Assembly: GCA_024803745.1 (NCBI GenBank)
Contig: JANJXV010000024.1
Coordinates: 5,612,106 to 5,676,105, forward strand
Source: Megascapheus bottae
Taxonomy: Eukaryota > Chordata > Mammalia > Rodentia > Geomyidae
Length of the DNA stretch: 64,000 bases
Direction of reading: 5' to 3'
Part shown: positions 1-10,529 of the stretch, piece by piece
Layout: each line of letters begins with the position of its first letter
How positions within the stretch are numbered: the first letter of the stretch is position 1
The notes under the pieces: model-generated
Told to the model about the DNA's origin: nothing
The model's database searches: none
Seen by the model: the letters and a program-made list of their open reading frames with translations, nothing else
Made by a program: the position numbers and the translations under genes

Positions 1-998
1 AAACCAACTCAATTCACACATAAGCAAAAGGAACAACAATAACAACAACAAAAATCCAGCTTGAGTCAGGTTTTTCAAAGGAAGAAATAAGAGATGCTGG
101 AGGTATAAAAGGGAATCATAGTCTACAGGAAAATCAAAAGCAATCATTTTGGTCAATCACTTATGTAATTGTTAACTCAAGATGCATGTCCAGTGAAGAC
201 CAAACATTTATGAATTTTTTTTCTTTGCAAATCACTGCCATAAAAAGAGGTCAGTATAAAAACCCAGGATTGAAGCTGGAGAACTTCAAAATGCAGATTT
301 TTTTTGAGGAGGACAGAGGAAGCTGTCAACACGGTGACAATAATAAGGACATTACAGGAATTGGTGGCCTCTTGCACCAAAGCTACAACAAACGTTAAAG
401 AGAGCCCAGCTCTTAGATCTTCAAGAAGTCCAATGCTAACAATGTACTTATTTCCTCCCACCTATATATCATGTCTAGCTGTCAATGAGTATTAAAATAA
501 AACATTTCAAAAAATGCCCATAAGCAAGCAGAAAAGGACTCTGATGGCATCAAATATTTATGAGAACTAAACTCAGTCTGATACAGAAATTAAAATTAAA
601 ACTATCAAGCAGAGAATCAAAAACCTATGATTGCTATGTTAAAGGCTTTAATGTAAAAAGTAGAGAATATGCAGAAATGTACCAAAAAATGTAAGCATGG
701 ATACAGGTGCTCTTGAGTAGGAATCAGAAACAATACAACAAAAAGAAGTAATTGAAGAAAGGAAGAATGTCTCAGATAAACAATGTAATCATCTGTAGAC
801 TTGACAAGGACATGAAAACAATAAGTAACGCTGGAGGTAGGTTAACAAGTAAAGTCCTTAGTAGAAGGGGAAATATGGACAACAGACCACATGAAAATCA
901 AGAAAAGCAAATTGCTTCTTATTCTTAATTAATTTGGAACATGGCTGTTGTTTTAATGCTGCAATTATAATAGTGCAAAATGATTCTTTTAAAAATAG
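1..998. other. Unrecognised AT-rich sequence, no gene
   Basis: No repeat family or exon is recognised here. There is a short (AAC)n-like run near 28-52. Open frames at 177-461 are short, overlap on both strands and have no recognisable protein content. Confidence 0.6.
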
Positions 999-1011
999 AA
1001 TAGACATGCAA

Positions 1012-1202
1012 GGGGCCGGGAGTTTGGCCGAGTGGTAGAGTGCTTGCCTAGCATGCATGAAGACCCGGGTTCGATTCCTTGGTACCACATACATAGAAAA
1101 AAGCCAGAAGTGGTGCTGAGGCTCAAGTGGTAGAGCTCTAGCCTTGAGAAAGTCCAAGGACAGTGCTCAGGCCCTGAGCTCAAGCCCAGGACTGGCAAAA
1201 AA
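1012..1202 (+). mobile_element. IDL-Geo dimeric SINE, full length
   Basis: The left unit is tRNA-Ala/ID-like, with a pol III A box TGGCCGAGTGG at 1025-1035 and a perfect B box GGTTCGATTCC at 1068-1078. An A-rich linker near 1097-1102 joins it to a right (Geo) unit that ends in CAAGCCCAGGACTGGC and a short A-tail. A 13-bp exact TSD (AATAGACATGCAA) lies at 999-1011 and 1203-1215. The intact boxes and TSD mark this as a fairly recent L1-mobilised insertion. Confidence 0.93.
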
Positions 1203-1369
1203 AATAGACATGCAAACAAATAAGAAGAATATTATAGGAAATAAACACGTTAGGTAGCAATCAATTCTTTGTATCATTCAATTCTAAATAACCCAGGCTT
1301 AGAAAGAATTAGGGAAAACTTATAATATTTGAAAACAAGTTTTACTAGTTAAAATAGATGTGATAACCT

Positions 1370-1468
1370 GACATGCTCTTCCCAGCACCAGGAATTTGAG
1401 GTCTAAGGATGATGAATTTGAGCCCAACCTTGGAGATATAGCAAAGTTCTGCAAATAAATAAATAAAA
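1370..1468 (+). mobile_element. Old B1-like SINE monomer
   Basis: The segment reads like a diverged B1: a CCCAGCACC block, then a TTTGAGCCCAACCTTGG block, ending in an (AAAT)n tail at about 1455-1468. The tRNA-type right unit is absent. Divergence suggests an old insertion, and no TSD was found. Confidence 0.55.
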
Positions 1469-1596
1469 TGAGGTTCCACATTATATATTATGAACACTAT
1501 TTTATCAATTAAATTTATCAAAGAAAGCATCTAAAATCTAAGTGGTGAGGAATTTTAATTTTGCAGGCAAAATGTTCATTTAAATTCAGACAATCC

Positions 1597-1740
1597 AGCA
1601 GGAGGAAAAGACAGGAGGATGATGAGTGTAAGGCCATTTTGAATTAACCTGTCTCAAAACTCTCAAGTACAGAGTTACAGCTCAGTGGTAGAGAACTTGC
1701 CTGTGTAAAGTCCTTGGTTTGTTTCTAATATAGAAAACAA
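1597..1740 (+). mobile_element. Old B1-dID-like dimeric SINE
   Basis: A B1-like left part (CAGGAGGAT, later CTGTCTCAAAA) is followed by an ID-like right part with CAGCTCAGTGGTAGAGAACTTGCC. This B1-plus-ID layout is an ancient rodent dimer. It is diverged and has no clear TSD. Confidence 0.6.
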
Positions 1741-2484
1741 AACCCAACCAAGGCAAATAAAAAGAGGAATGGACAAGTGTAATTTATAGAAAAATGTGGC
1801 TAATATGACAGGTATGTGTCTGAATAAATTACAATTATTTTAAATCTGAATATTATAAAATATTTGATTATCTAAACAGATCAATTAATATTTCCTGGGA
1901 GAAACCCATTTTATATACAACTGCTAAAAGTTTGTCATTTAAAAGAAAGGATGAAAGTATAAAATCCAAATCTTGTGCTGGAATCCCTATCTGATCTAAA
2001 AGCATAATTCAGAATAAGGAAATAACATCATAAACTAATAGGCATCATGGCAGAAGATTCAGTTGTTCATAAAGGCCTGGCAGTCCCTGATGCGTGCAAA
2101 GCTAACAATATAGTGTCAGGGTATGTGAGTGAGGCCAAACTGAAAGATCTGAAATAAAAAATAAGCAAATTGCCCTTACAAGTCAGTAGTCATGGACTGC
2201 ACCCAGTAGGCAGAAAACCAGTAAAGATACACTTGTCCTGATCTTTGGTACAAACTAACTAGACCTGACTGGCATTCATAGGATGTTTATTTTCCCCCAC
2301 CAACATGAGAAGATTTCAACATTCCTTCAAGCTCACATAGATTCAACAATGTGGAAAGCTGTAAAACCCAACTCAACATCATGCAAAGTACATTGTTAGC
2401 CATAGGGCTTTTTAAAACTAAACAGATGAAAATGGAGAGGTAAAATTTTTATAACTTGCAGATGACACAACTAACTCTTCTCTT
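1741..2484. other. Unrecognised sequence, no gene
   Basis: AT-rich sequence without recognisable repeat, open coding sequence or RNA gene. Confidence 0.5.
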
Positions 2485-2500
2485 AAATATTCTTCAATAT

Positions 2501-3081
2501 TGGATCAAGAAGATGTGGTCCTTATACACAATGGAATTCTATGCTGTCATCAGAAAGAAGGACATAGCCCCATTTGTAAGGAAATGGAAAGACTTGGAAA
2601 CATCATATTAAATGAAGTAAGCCAGAACAAAGGAACATAGGCTCAATGGTTTCCCTCATTTGTAATAATTACTACACACCAAGGACTCTCCTAGCAGAGG
2701 ATTACAATAGCACAAAACCTAGGTACATAAGGCCATATATGATGAAGCTAAATGAAAGGATCTCCAGGATATGGAAACAAGAGCCTTATCTTGTGTGATT
2801 GTTGTTCTTAATGTACTATCTTATTTGTCTTCTCTTTTGTTGTCCTTGTTTAATCTCATATTGTTACTGTATCTGACTTGTTACCTGGTATATTGCATAT
2901 ACATTTATTTGAAATAGGAAATGGAGGGGGGAAACAAGATGATTGGGAGGGGGTGGGGGGAGGGAAATAGCAACAAAAACATGAAAGGGGTATCATTCTG
3001 TGAGAAGTAATGCACCTACTAACTGGCGAATGTAACTGTAACCTCTCTATACATTACTCTGACAATAAAAAAATAAAATGC
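2501..3081 (+). mobile_element. 5'-truncated L1 (ORF2 end plus 3' UTR)
   Basis: The first ~130 bp match the last codons of L1 ORF2 (GGAATTCTATGCT..., then GGAAATGGAAAGACTTGG), with a frame break before the ORF2 stop. A 3' UTR with a G-rich tract (about 2926-2967) and an ACAATAAA end follows. A 16-bp exact TSD, AAATATTCTTCAATAT, lies at 2485-2500 and 3082-3097, so both ends are fixed. Confidence 0.95.
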
Positions 3082-3126
3082 AAATATTCTTCAATATGCA
3101 TAATTTTACAGCAATGTGATAGATTT

Positions 3127-3258
3127 TTAAAAATGTATTTATTTTGATTGTATTTTGTTGTCGATATACTCTATAGAGGGGTTATAATCACATTCATCAG
3201 GTAGTTGGTATATTAATTCTCAAACCTTGATATCTGCTACATTTTATATTTTGATTTT
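3127..3258 (-). mobile_element. L1 3' end, reverse orientation
   Basis: Reading the complement gives the terminal L1 3' UTR. The plus strand shows TATAGAGGGGTTATAATC, ACATTCATCAGGTAG and CTCAAACCTTGATATC in the expected inverted order. Only the last ~130 bp of the element is present. Confidence 0.75.
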
Positions 3259-3412
3259 TAGTCTGTGATAATTGATGAATAAATTCTGGAAGATAGTCAT
3301 TACAGTGCAAAGAATGGTATGAATTTTTATGAATAAATGGATTATACATTGTATATTTATATGTATATTAGTATATAGTATATGAAATATGTAAATGTAA
3401 TATATAACTATG

Positions 3413-3864
3413 ACAACAGATGCTGGAGGGGATGTGGCCAGGAGGGATCACTACTACACTGTTGGTGGGAGTGCAAACTCGTTCAACCACTATGGAAAGC
3501 AGTGTGGCAGTGCCTCAAAAGGCTAAACATAGAACTCCCCTATGACCCAGCAATTCCACTACTTGGCATTTACCCAACCATCCAGAAACAAGAACATACT
3601 AAACCCACTAGCACAACAATGTTCATTGCAGCACTATTCACCATAGCAAAGATATGGAACCAACCTAGATGTCCCTCAGTTCATGAGTGGATCAACAACT
3701 TGTGGTATTTGTACACAATAGAATTCTATGCTGCTGTCAGAAAGAATGACATTGCCCCATTTGTTAGGAAATGGAAAGACTTAGAAAAAATCATATTAAG
3801 CGAAGTAAGCCAGACTCAAAGGAACTTAGGCTCAATGGTTTCCCTCATTCGTCATAATCAGTAG
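3413..3864 (+). pseudogene. L1 ORF2 C-terminal fragment (~150 codons)
   Basis: ORF2p is the L1 endonuclease/reverse transcriptase. Only its C-terminal part is here, beyond both catalytic domains, so it cannot act in retrotransposition. The frame is open from host flank (an in-frame ATG at 3382 belongs to the flank) to the stop. A Cys-rich C-x3-C-x7-H-x4-C motif, typical of the ORF2p C-terminus, begins at nucleotide 3421. It is followed by segments like LPYDPAIPLLGIYP and MFIAALFTIAKIWNQP, both standard for mammalian ORF2p. The lack of frameshifts in about 450 bp indicates a young insertion. There is no promoter and translation is not expected. Confidence 0.93.
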
Positions 3865-4284
3865 AAACCTTGGGCTCCACTAGCAGAGATTTGCAATAGA
3901 GCAAAATCTTGATACATAAGGACATATAATGTGAAGCTAATTGAAAGGACCTCCAGGATAGTGAAACAAAAGCCATATAATGAATGATTGTTGTCCTTAA
4001 TGTACTATGTTGTCTCTCATCACCTTTGCTGTCCCTTGGTTATCTCATATTGGTATAGTATCTCACTTTGTTATCTGATATATTGAATTTGTTTGTATTT
4101 GGATATTTGAAATTTGATAGGGAAGGGGGGAAAACCAAGACGGGTGGGGGGTGTGGGGGGGGAGGGAAATGGGTACCAAGACACGTGAAAGGGTATCAAT
4201 GTATGTGAATTAATGCACCTTCTATCTGGCAAATATCATGTAACCCTTTTACTAATTACAATAAAAAAATAAGACCTGTTAAAA
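3413..4284 (+). mobile_element. Young 5'-truncated L1 with intact ORF2 C-terminus
   Basis: The element starts inside ORF2, passes the ORF2 stop at 3862-3864 and runs through the 3' UTR, which has a G-rich block at about 4123-4170. It ends in ACAATAAAAAAAT, an 11-nt extra stretch and A6. A 14-bp TSD with one mismatch (AATATATAACTATG / AATATATAATTATG) lies at 3399-3412 and 4285-4298. It is very close in sequence to the L1 ending at 53692, which suggests one recent subfamily. Confidence 0.9.
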
Positions 4285-4298
4285 AATATATAATTATG

Positions 4299-5331
4299 CA
4301 AAACATACTATATAAATACATAATTAAAAATATAATATATATGTGTTATATAACATAATTAAGGAAAATAGAAAATACAACTCTTTCAGACAAGTGCCAG
4401 TTCTAATTGTATTTCTTGTGAAAGAGTAATTAATTGATGCTAACTATAAATTTTCTTAAAATCTTGTAACCTATAATGTCAAAGAAGACAGACAACCTAT
4501 CAATGATTGATTATTTTGCTCATTTTAAAGAAATGCTGGAAATGTATCTTTGTTAGTTCAGTAATTTTTCAATCTGAACATGATTCCAAGTTTTTCAAAA
4601 GTTTATTGACTAAATTCAACTCAGAGACTTGCACTTGCTAGACAGGTGCTCTTCCACTTGATCCTTTAAGTTCATAAAGGATAACATACTACAGGCATTT
4701 TTTCTCATCCTTACTTTGTTACAACATTGATTTTTAACTTTACGGCACTCTATTTCATCTCTTACATTTAAAAAATAGCGACAGTAAATGAATAATGGTT
4801 CAACATTACAAAAATATTTTCTCCTTTACTGAACAAATTTAATTTATCAATCAAATGTAAGTGACCACAAATTCTTTAAAAATACCTTCTAATGAATGGA
4901 AGGATATTTTTTTTCTTAAAATAGCATATATTATGTTAAATTTATTCAGAATTTCAATTACCAAGCATGACTATACATTTACTTATGAACTGAGTGGTTG
5001 CCTCAGAACATTTGATTTTAGAAAAATGGTTTGATGACTGATAATATTTGAAAACTAATTTTTGAGACTAATTTAGTATTCTATACCTATGAACCTCAAC
5101 TATTATTTTAAAAAAGAAATATGTTGCTGCTATTATAACTTATGGCAAACAGTAAGGTAAGTTAAATTATTAAAGTTTGTATAACTTAATTCTCAAATAT
5201 TTGCTACCCTTGATGCAAAGTATTTCATAATGCAAACATTCTAATCAGATATGCTTAATGGAATGATCCATCTGGAAGAAAACAGTTGAAATTTATGTAT
5301 ATTTCTTCTGAACCTTTGCACTAAAGTGGGT
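4299..5331. other. Mostly unrecognised AT-rich sequence
   Basis: No gene seen. At about 4618-4672 the plus strand shows GACTTGCACTTGCTAGACAGG and CTCTTCCACTTGA, which looks like the complement of an old tRNA-type SINE right unit. This is a weak call. Confidence 0.45.
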
Positions 5332-5460
5332 GTTATACCATATATTTTTTAAAAATATTATTATAGGGGTGATGTGTTATACCATATATTTTAAAAATAT
5401 GATTATAGGGGTGATGTGTTATACCATATATTTTAAAAAATATTATTATAGGGGTGATGT
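5332..5460. repeat. ~43-bp tandem repeat, three copies
   Basis: Three near-identical units start with GTTATACCATATATTTT at 5332, 5376 and 5418 (periods 44 and 42, varying in the A/T run) and end in ATTATAGGGGTGATGT. The array runs directly into the 3' end of a reverse-strand L1, and the unit includes what looks like the terminal bases of that L1. Confidence 0.9.
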
Positions 5461-5705
5461 AGGTGCTACAGTTACATTCATAAGGTGGTGAATACATTTT
5501 CTTGAATACTGTTACCCCTTTTAATGTTTTTCTCCCACTTTCCCTCCCTCTAACCTCCCCCAAGTTGTAAAATTCTTTTCCAACATATTGCTGTTACATT
5601 TTTTTACCCTTTGTCTCATCATCTTGTTTATTCCCTTCCTTTCCCTACTTAGAGTAACCAAATCAACCTGTATACTACACACTAAGTACCAAAGTCAAAT
5701 ATATT
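5461..5705 (-). mobile_element. Older L1 3' UTR, reverse orientation
   Basis: The plus strand has GCTACAGTTACATTCATAAGG, a pyrimidine-rich block and CCCAAGTTGTAAA. The same order occurs at 37322-37790, so both are one older L1 subfamily. The 5' limit is uncertain. Confidence 0.7.
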
Positions 5706-6235
5706 AACAATATGTGATTTTTCTTATCCAGGAGTGGACTCTCTCACAATTCTACACAGCTGATTTCAGTCTTGTTCTCTGGACTGTATTTTATTTTCAT
5801 TTCTGTTGATATACAGAAAAATAAATTCCAAATGTTCAGTTTTCTTCATAAAATTTAACCTTACCCTCTAATAGAATTCTTAGCAACCACCATGATTGTT
5901 TTACCGTTGTTATTGTTTGTTTTATAATCTCATACATTTTCAAAGCAGAAAATTATTTGTAAGGAGGATAATTATTACCCTAAAACCATAGATTTCTAAA
6001 TATTAGAATGAGATGTTCTTGGTTTTCTAATGAAAGCCTGCTACATATACCAGAAGCTTCAAAGTAACCTAAAGATAGATTAGAAGTATGGAGATCTGAT
6101 TCAGATTCACTGACTCCAACTTCACATTAGTTTTTTTTTTACTTATTCATTTCTTTATACATTAACATTGTTCCAAAATTGAATGTTTATATAATCCCAT
6201 ATTTTAAACTTTAGGTTTAAAATAGAATTTTAATA
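5706..6235. other. Unrecognised sequence, possible L1 relic
   Basis: No gene seen. A stretch near 5865-5920 (ACCCTCTAATAGAATTCTTAGC..., GCAACCACCATG) may be an old mammalian L1 3' UTR in reverse orientation, but it is too diverged to be sure. Confidence 0.35.
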
Positions 6236-6430
6236 GAAATTCTCAAATGAACATTTACAAGTGGCCAATAGATATGTGAAAAATACTAATCAAAGTAATC
6301 ACTAATCTTAATTTTCATTAATAGCACAGTCCGATGTAACTTCACACCCTTCAGAATGGCTTTTATCAGAAAAGGTCAAAATTACTTCTGCACTCCATGT
6401 TTATTGTAGTATTTGTAAGTGAAGATATGC
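6236..6430 (+). mobile_element. Old L1 ORF2 fragment, interrupted by an LTR
   Basis: The sequence parallels the ORF2 stretch with ACAAGTGGCCAATAGATATG, TTCACACCCTTCAGAATGGC and TTTATTGTAGTATTTGTAA, with a deletion between the last two. It stops at the 5' end of the solo LTR, and a few L1-like bases may continue after 6927. The frame is broken, so this is a dead relic. Confidence 0.65.
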
Positions 6431-6921
6431 TGTTGGGGCCTGGTCTCCATCTCTGAGCCCTGTTCATCATTCTGGCTGAGCCATTAAAGGACTTTGGCAA
6501 TGCATTCCTCACACACCTCTCTTAAGGTATTCGCATTCCTTGCATACCTCTCTTGAAGTATTTCTGTGTATGGGACTCACCTGAACCCTTGTAGGGCAGG
6601 TCCTCTGCCAGCGCCAGTCCCGCCCAGTACCTAAAAGATTGCCCTGACCCTTAGTGATAGCACCTTGGCCTTTTTCTATTGGCTACTCTCCCCTTCTCCA
6701 TCTCCTTTTTCCCTCACAGTATATAACTATGTGCCAAACGTAATATATCTGAGATCTTCTGTGCTTTCATGGCTGACACAGCTCCTAGTTCAGTGTTGTT
6801 TTCTCCCCAGAAATTGGGGGAGGGCTGGGTTATGGATACTTGCCATCTCTCTAGGCTCCAGAGGACTTCAGGCTGGCCTTGGGTGTCCCTCTCATACCCG
6901 TGTTGCTCGAGAGCAGCAACA
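6431..6921 (+). mobile_element. Solo LTR of a class II endogenous retrovirus
   Basis: The 491-bp unit begins TGTTGGGGCC and ends GCAGCAACA, so the termini form a short inverted repeat (TGTTG/CAACA). It is flanked by a 6-bp TSD with one mismatch, ATATGC at 6425-6430 and ATATGT at 6922-6927. A 6-bp TSD and a TGTTGGGG start fit ERVK-like (class II) proviruses. A TATA-like TATATAA lies at 6720-6726 and a variant poly(A) signal AATATA at 6742-6747. No internal retroviral sequence is left, consistent with LTR-LTR recombination. The GC content is higher than the flanks. Confidence 0.82.
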
Positions 6922-7009
6922 ATATGTATAGATGACAGAAATGTTTAAGTACAGAAATAAAAAATAAATACTGAAAAGTGTTATGTGGTTTTTAAAATTA
7001 TATAAAGTA

Positions 7010-7105
7010 GTTTCATTGGTATATGTGCATGCATGCACATAATGTATTTTAACCAAATTCATCCTCCTTAATTTTTTTTCAAATATGCCTCTCTTCCCTC
7101 CTTTG
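7010..7105 (-). mobile_element. Old L1 3' UTR fragment, reverse
   Basis: The plus strand reads ATAATGTATTTTAACCAAATTC followed by pyrimidine-rich sequence, the pattern of the inverted 3' UTR of older rodent or mammalian L1s. It adjoins a younger L1 end at 7113. Confidence 0.5.
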
Positions 7106-7112
7106 AAAGTTT

Positions 7113-7283
7113 TTTGGGGGTTTTATTTTTATTTTTTAAAAGATAATGTATAGAGGGGTTACGGTTACATTCATCAGGGAGGAGGTACATTACTTCTCAC
7201 ACATTGATATCACTCCTTACATTTTTGTCCCTGTTTCCCTATCCCCATCCCCTTCCCATCATCTTGTTTTTGCCTTTTAGTGA
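7113..7283 (-). mobile_element. L1 3' end, reverse orientation
   Basis: The plus strand has GTATAGAGGGGTTACGGTTAC, TTACTTCTCACACATTGATATC and CCCATCATCTTG, the inverted end of the young L1 3' UTR type. It is heavily 5'-truncated. Confidence 0.85.
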
Positions 7284-7399
7284 GTTTTATGCTATTATAC
7301 TCTAACTAGCTGAGATTTTTGTGCTTAAAACCGATGCTCAGTCACTTGAAATGTACATCAAGTCTAGCATTTTGTGTGTCCATGTCACTGGCTCTGAGA

Positions 7400-7500
7400 T
7401 ATTTTTACTTTCCAGAGTGGCTGGACTTTTGTACAATCTCACCAACAGCCTGTGAGAGCTCACCAGAATTTGTTTCTTCTGTTTTCCTCATCAGAAACAC
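7400..7500 (-). mobile_element. Old L1 ORF2 fragment, reverse
   Basis: TTTCCAGAGTGGCTGGACTTT, then ATCTCACCAACAGCC, matches the inverted ORF2 segment upstream of the C-terminal domain. It is short and diverged. Confidence 0.5.
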
Positions 7501-7687
7501 TATGTGGTAAAAGAGAAACTTCAGTATTCCGTCTATATCAAGAGGCCTGCAGATCAGGCCTGTTCATTGCTCTTGAACTGATTGTTTCTTTACAGGGCCC
7601 AAGAAGGGAGTACGAAAGTGGGGAAGAACATAAAAGAAACCCACCAAAACCAACCAGTAAGCAGATGGAACAAAGAAAAATGTAGTG

Positions 7688-7690
<3 letters not shown>

Positions 7691-7725
<35 letters not shown>
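7691..7725. repeat. (TG)n microsatellite
   Basis: About 17 uninterrupted TG units. Confidence 0.97.
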
Positions 7726-7727
<2 letters not shown>

Positions 7728-8079
7728 ATGTCTAGTTTCTAGGATAATGAAAAGTTAAGACAAGGTAAATAGTCTAATAAATGGATAATCATAATAAAGA
7801 TCAGCAGGATATGAGATAGAAATACTTTGTCTCATGCCTGGCCCAGAATCCTGGGGTGATTGGAACAGAATAGAGATCTGGAATAAGAACCAATAGAAGT
7901 AGGCTGGCTGGTTCATAAAGAAATGACAGTCTCTCAGAAGATGTGTATACCCAGAAATATGTGTGAGAGTATGAGTTTGAATATCTTAACCAGTGTTTGT
8001 ATTTAAAAATTTTTATATGTTAGCTATGCAGTGTGTTTCTGCTTCTGTGTTTTTGGATGATTTCCCTTTATTTTGTTCT

Positions 8080-8310
8080 TTACCATTGCAGTTTATTTTA
8101 ATACAGTTATAGATTTGCTCATAAAAAAGATTAAACAGAAAATACAGAGAGATCCTATATATCATTCTTCCCCCAATAGCTTTTACACTATTATTAACAT
8201 CTTGCTCTTAGGTAGTACACTTGTTATAATGGATGAGCTAGTATTTATAAAGTATTATTCATTTTTGAAATCTACACTTTATAGTAGGATTCATGCTTGA
8301 TCTTGTATAT
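8080..8310 (-). mobile_element. Ancient mammalian L1M 3' end, reverse
   Basis: The plus strand shows in order ATACAGAGAGATCCTATATA, CACTATTATTAACATCTTG, GTAGTACACTTGTTATAAT and TAGGATTCATGC. This order is characteristic of the inverted 3' region of old mammal-wide L1M elements, which predate the rodent radiation. Confidence 0.65.
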
Positions 8311-8535
8311 CGATCTCCAGTGTTTCCCTCCTCATTCATGTTTTCTTCTGGTATTTTTTATCAGGGAAATTATTGCCTAATAAAATAACTTATTGCTTTC
8401 ACATTTATTTCTAGAAAGAGTTCAATTTTTATTGTATGCTATTTATTGTGGATTTCATTTTTTTTGGTTGGATATTTCAGGGATATTCATCTGAAAATGT
8501 CAAAGTTTCTTATGGTATAAAATTAAATGTTCAAA

Positions 8536-8840
8536 AGCCATATAATGAATGATTGCTGTCCTTAAGGTACTATGTTATCTCTCATCTCTTTTGCTGTCCC
8601 TTGGTTACCTCATATTGTTACAGTATCTCACTTTGTTATCTGATATATCGGATATATTTGTATTTGGTTATTTGAAATTGGATAGGAAGGGGGGGAAAAC
8701 AAGATAAGGAGTGGGGGTGGGGGAGTGGGAAATGGGGACCAAGACATGAGAAAGGGTATCAATGTATGTGAATTAATGCACCTTCTATCTGGCAAATATC
8801 ATGTAACCCTTCTATTAATTACAATAAAAATATATGAAAA
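8536..8840 (+). mobile_element. Short L1 3' UTR insertion with TSD
   Basis: A 305-bp 3' UTR piece with the G-rich tract near 8689-8732 and an ACAATAAAAATATATG tail. A 15-bp exact TSD, AATTAAATGTTCAAA, lies at 8521-8535 and 8841-8855. Confidence 0.95.
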
Positions 8841-8855
8841 AATTAAATGTTCAAA

Positions 8856-9653
8856 TGAAGCCAGAATACCCTTTAGTCTAGAATTAATTTAACTCTGCCA
8901 GTAGTTAAGTCTACTAGACTAGTAGACTAGCTGAAGACCACAAGTTCTATATTCTTTGTTAAAAAGATGTAATACTTAAGTTCTTACAAAAGCACAAACT
9001 CTTGTTCTGATTCCTCTCCCTACACTAGGGAGTTTTACTGCATGAATATGTGATTGATCATTCAGATACATTGCAGATGTATAGGACTCACTCTTTGTGT
9101 AGCTTTTTGGATATTTTACTATTCAACCATGATATTATCTTTAAACTCTGGTCTCTACATCCTTTTTCCATGAGAAAACATGGATTGTTTTTCAATTCTA
9201 CCTCCCTAATCGCTAGCCAAGTTAGGCTCCCTTATTTTCCTCTGCCTCCGGAACACTATTTTAACAGAGAAGTCCTATATTGCCATGTCGAATTGGCAAG
9301 TATACACACTTCATATAATTTTTATTTTCTAAGTTTATGCCAAGAGAACAATTCTAGCAGATCATCTTTAATGCTAAATATATTTTTATAATATGAAGAT
9401 ATTTTATGTTTGTTATACTATAATACAAAATAGCATAGGCATTTTACACTAAAAATTTCAGCATTCCTCTTGTCATATTGCTTTAAACATTTAACAGAAT
9501 ATACTACTTTTATATGGATTTTAAAAGGTATGGATATAGATTAAGATAGATAGGGTAACAAACAGCTGTAGCTCTAGCTCTAGCATCCACAAACTCAGTA
9601 ACTATGTAGCTACTTCCGGGCTCTCTTAAACTCTCCTAAGCCAGAAAATCATG
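8856..9653. other. Unrecognised sequence with a small inverted repeat
   Basis: No gene seen. A perfect 9-bp inverted repeat with a 3-nt spacer, AGTCTACTA-GAC-TAGTAGACT, sits at 8908-8928. The open frame at 9050-9391 has no recognisable protein features. Confidence 0.5.
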
Positions 9654-9667
9654 TTAAAATAAAAACT

Positions 9668-9861
9668 AGGGCAGGTATCATCTGAGGATTGAGGTTCAAA
9701 GCCAGCCAGGGCACAAAAGGACATGAGACTCTTATCTACAATTAATCATTAGAAAGTGGGAAGTGGGGCTGAAGCTCAAGGGGTAGAGCGGAGCCTTGAG
9801 CTGAAGAGCTCAGAGAAAGCACCCAGGCCTAGAGTTCAAGCCCCATGACCCACAAAAAATA
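9668..9861 (+). mobile_element. 7SL-Geo composite SINE, head partly lost
   Basis: Only the last part of the B1/7SL-like head remains (TCTGAGGATTGAGGTTC). The family-typical linker (CTTATCTACAATTAATCATT) and a full Geo-type right unit ending GAGTTCAAGCCCC follow. TSDs of about 13 bp (TTAAAATAAAACT with one extra A in the left copy) lie at about 9654-9667 and 9862-9874. Confidence 0.85.
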
Positions 9862-10109
9862 TTAAAATAAAACTGGGTAATCAACTACACAAGCATATGA
9901 TTTATTGAATGAGAATATATTTTTGAAAATAAAGCATACAAAAGTAAGCATGTCTATGGATACACAGTACTTGAAACATTTCCCCAATAATACAGCATAC
10001 ATTATAAGATAAATAAAACTTACCTTTTAGTGACATTTTGACAAGTACTTACAAGGCAGGATATATGCTTCATACTTGAATTACTTATACTGCTTCCAAA
10101 GCAAGTTGG

Positions 10110-10156
10110 GTCCAGGCACTGTAATCCTTGCTAGTCGGGAAGCTGAGATGATAAGA
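10110..10156 (+). mobile_element. SINE head fragment (7SL-like)
   Basis: CAGGCACTGTAATCCTTGCTAG and GAAGCTGAGATGAT match the 5' 45 bp of the local 7SL-Geo SINE. An L1 tail follows within ~15 bp, so the rest is missing. Confidence 0.6.
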
Positions 10157-10164
10157 AGAGGTTT

Positions 10165-10455
10165 ATTTTTGTGATTGTTGTTCTTTATATACTATGTGAA
10201 GTTACTTATTTTCTCTTTTTTTCCACTTACGGTTAATCTCATGTGGTTACTGTATTTGATTTTGTTACCTGGTATACTGTATATGCACTTATTTGTTTAT
10301 TTCAAATAGGAAAGGGAAGGGGGAAAACAAGATGATTGGGAGGGGTGGCGGGAGGGAAAAGGGGACAAAAACATGAGAAGGGGTATCACAGTTCGAGAAA
10401 TAATGTACCCATTATCTGACGAATAATACAGACAATAAAATTCAATATAAAGAAA
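10165..10455 (+). mobile_element. L1 3' UTR fragment
   Basis: It starts at the TGATTGTTGTTCTTTATATAC block, continues through the G-rich region (10318-10356) and ends in GACAATAAAATTCAATATAAAG. TSD not resolved. Confidence 0.88.
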
Positions 10456-10529
10456 AATAGAGTTAAAATTGAGTAAAAATTTTTAAATTATTTTTGGCTG
10501 GGGCCAAAAAGTTCATGAGATTCTAAGCC

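Noticed and set aside
1012..1110. Possible tRNA-Ala gene
   Set aside because: The tRNA-like boxes belong to the left unit of a SINE with TSD and A-tail; the same unit recurs about a dozen times.
6665..6931. 88-codon plus-strand open frame
   Set aside because: It lies within the solo LTR, which carries no coding sequence.
9050..9391. 113-codon plus-strand open frame
   Set aside because: No recognisable family, no splice or promoter evidence.
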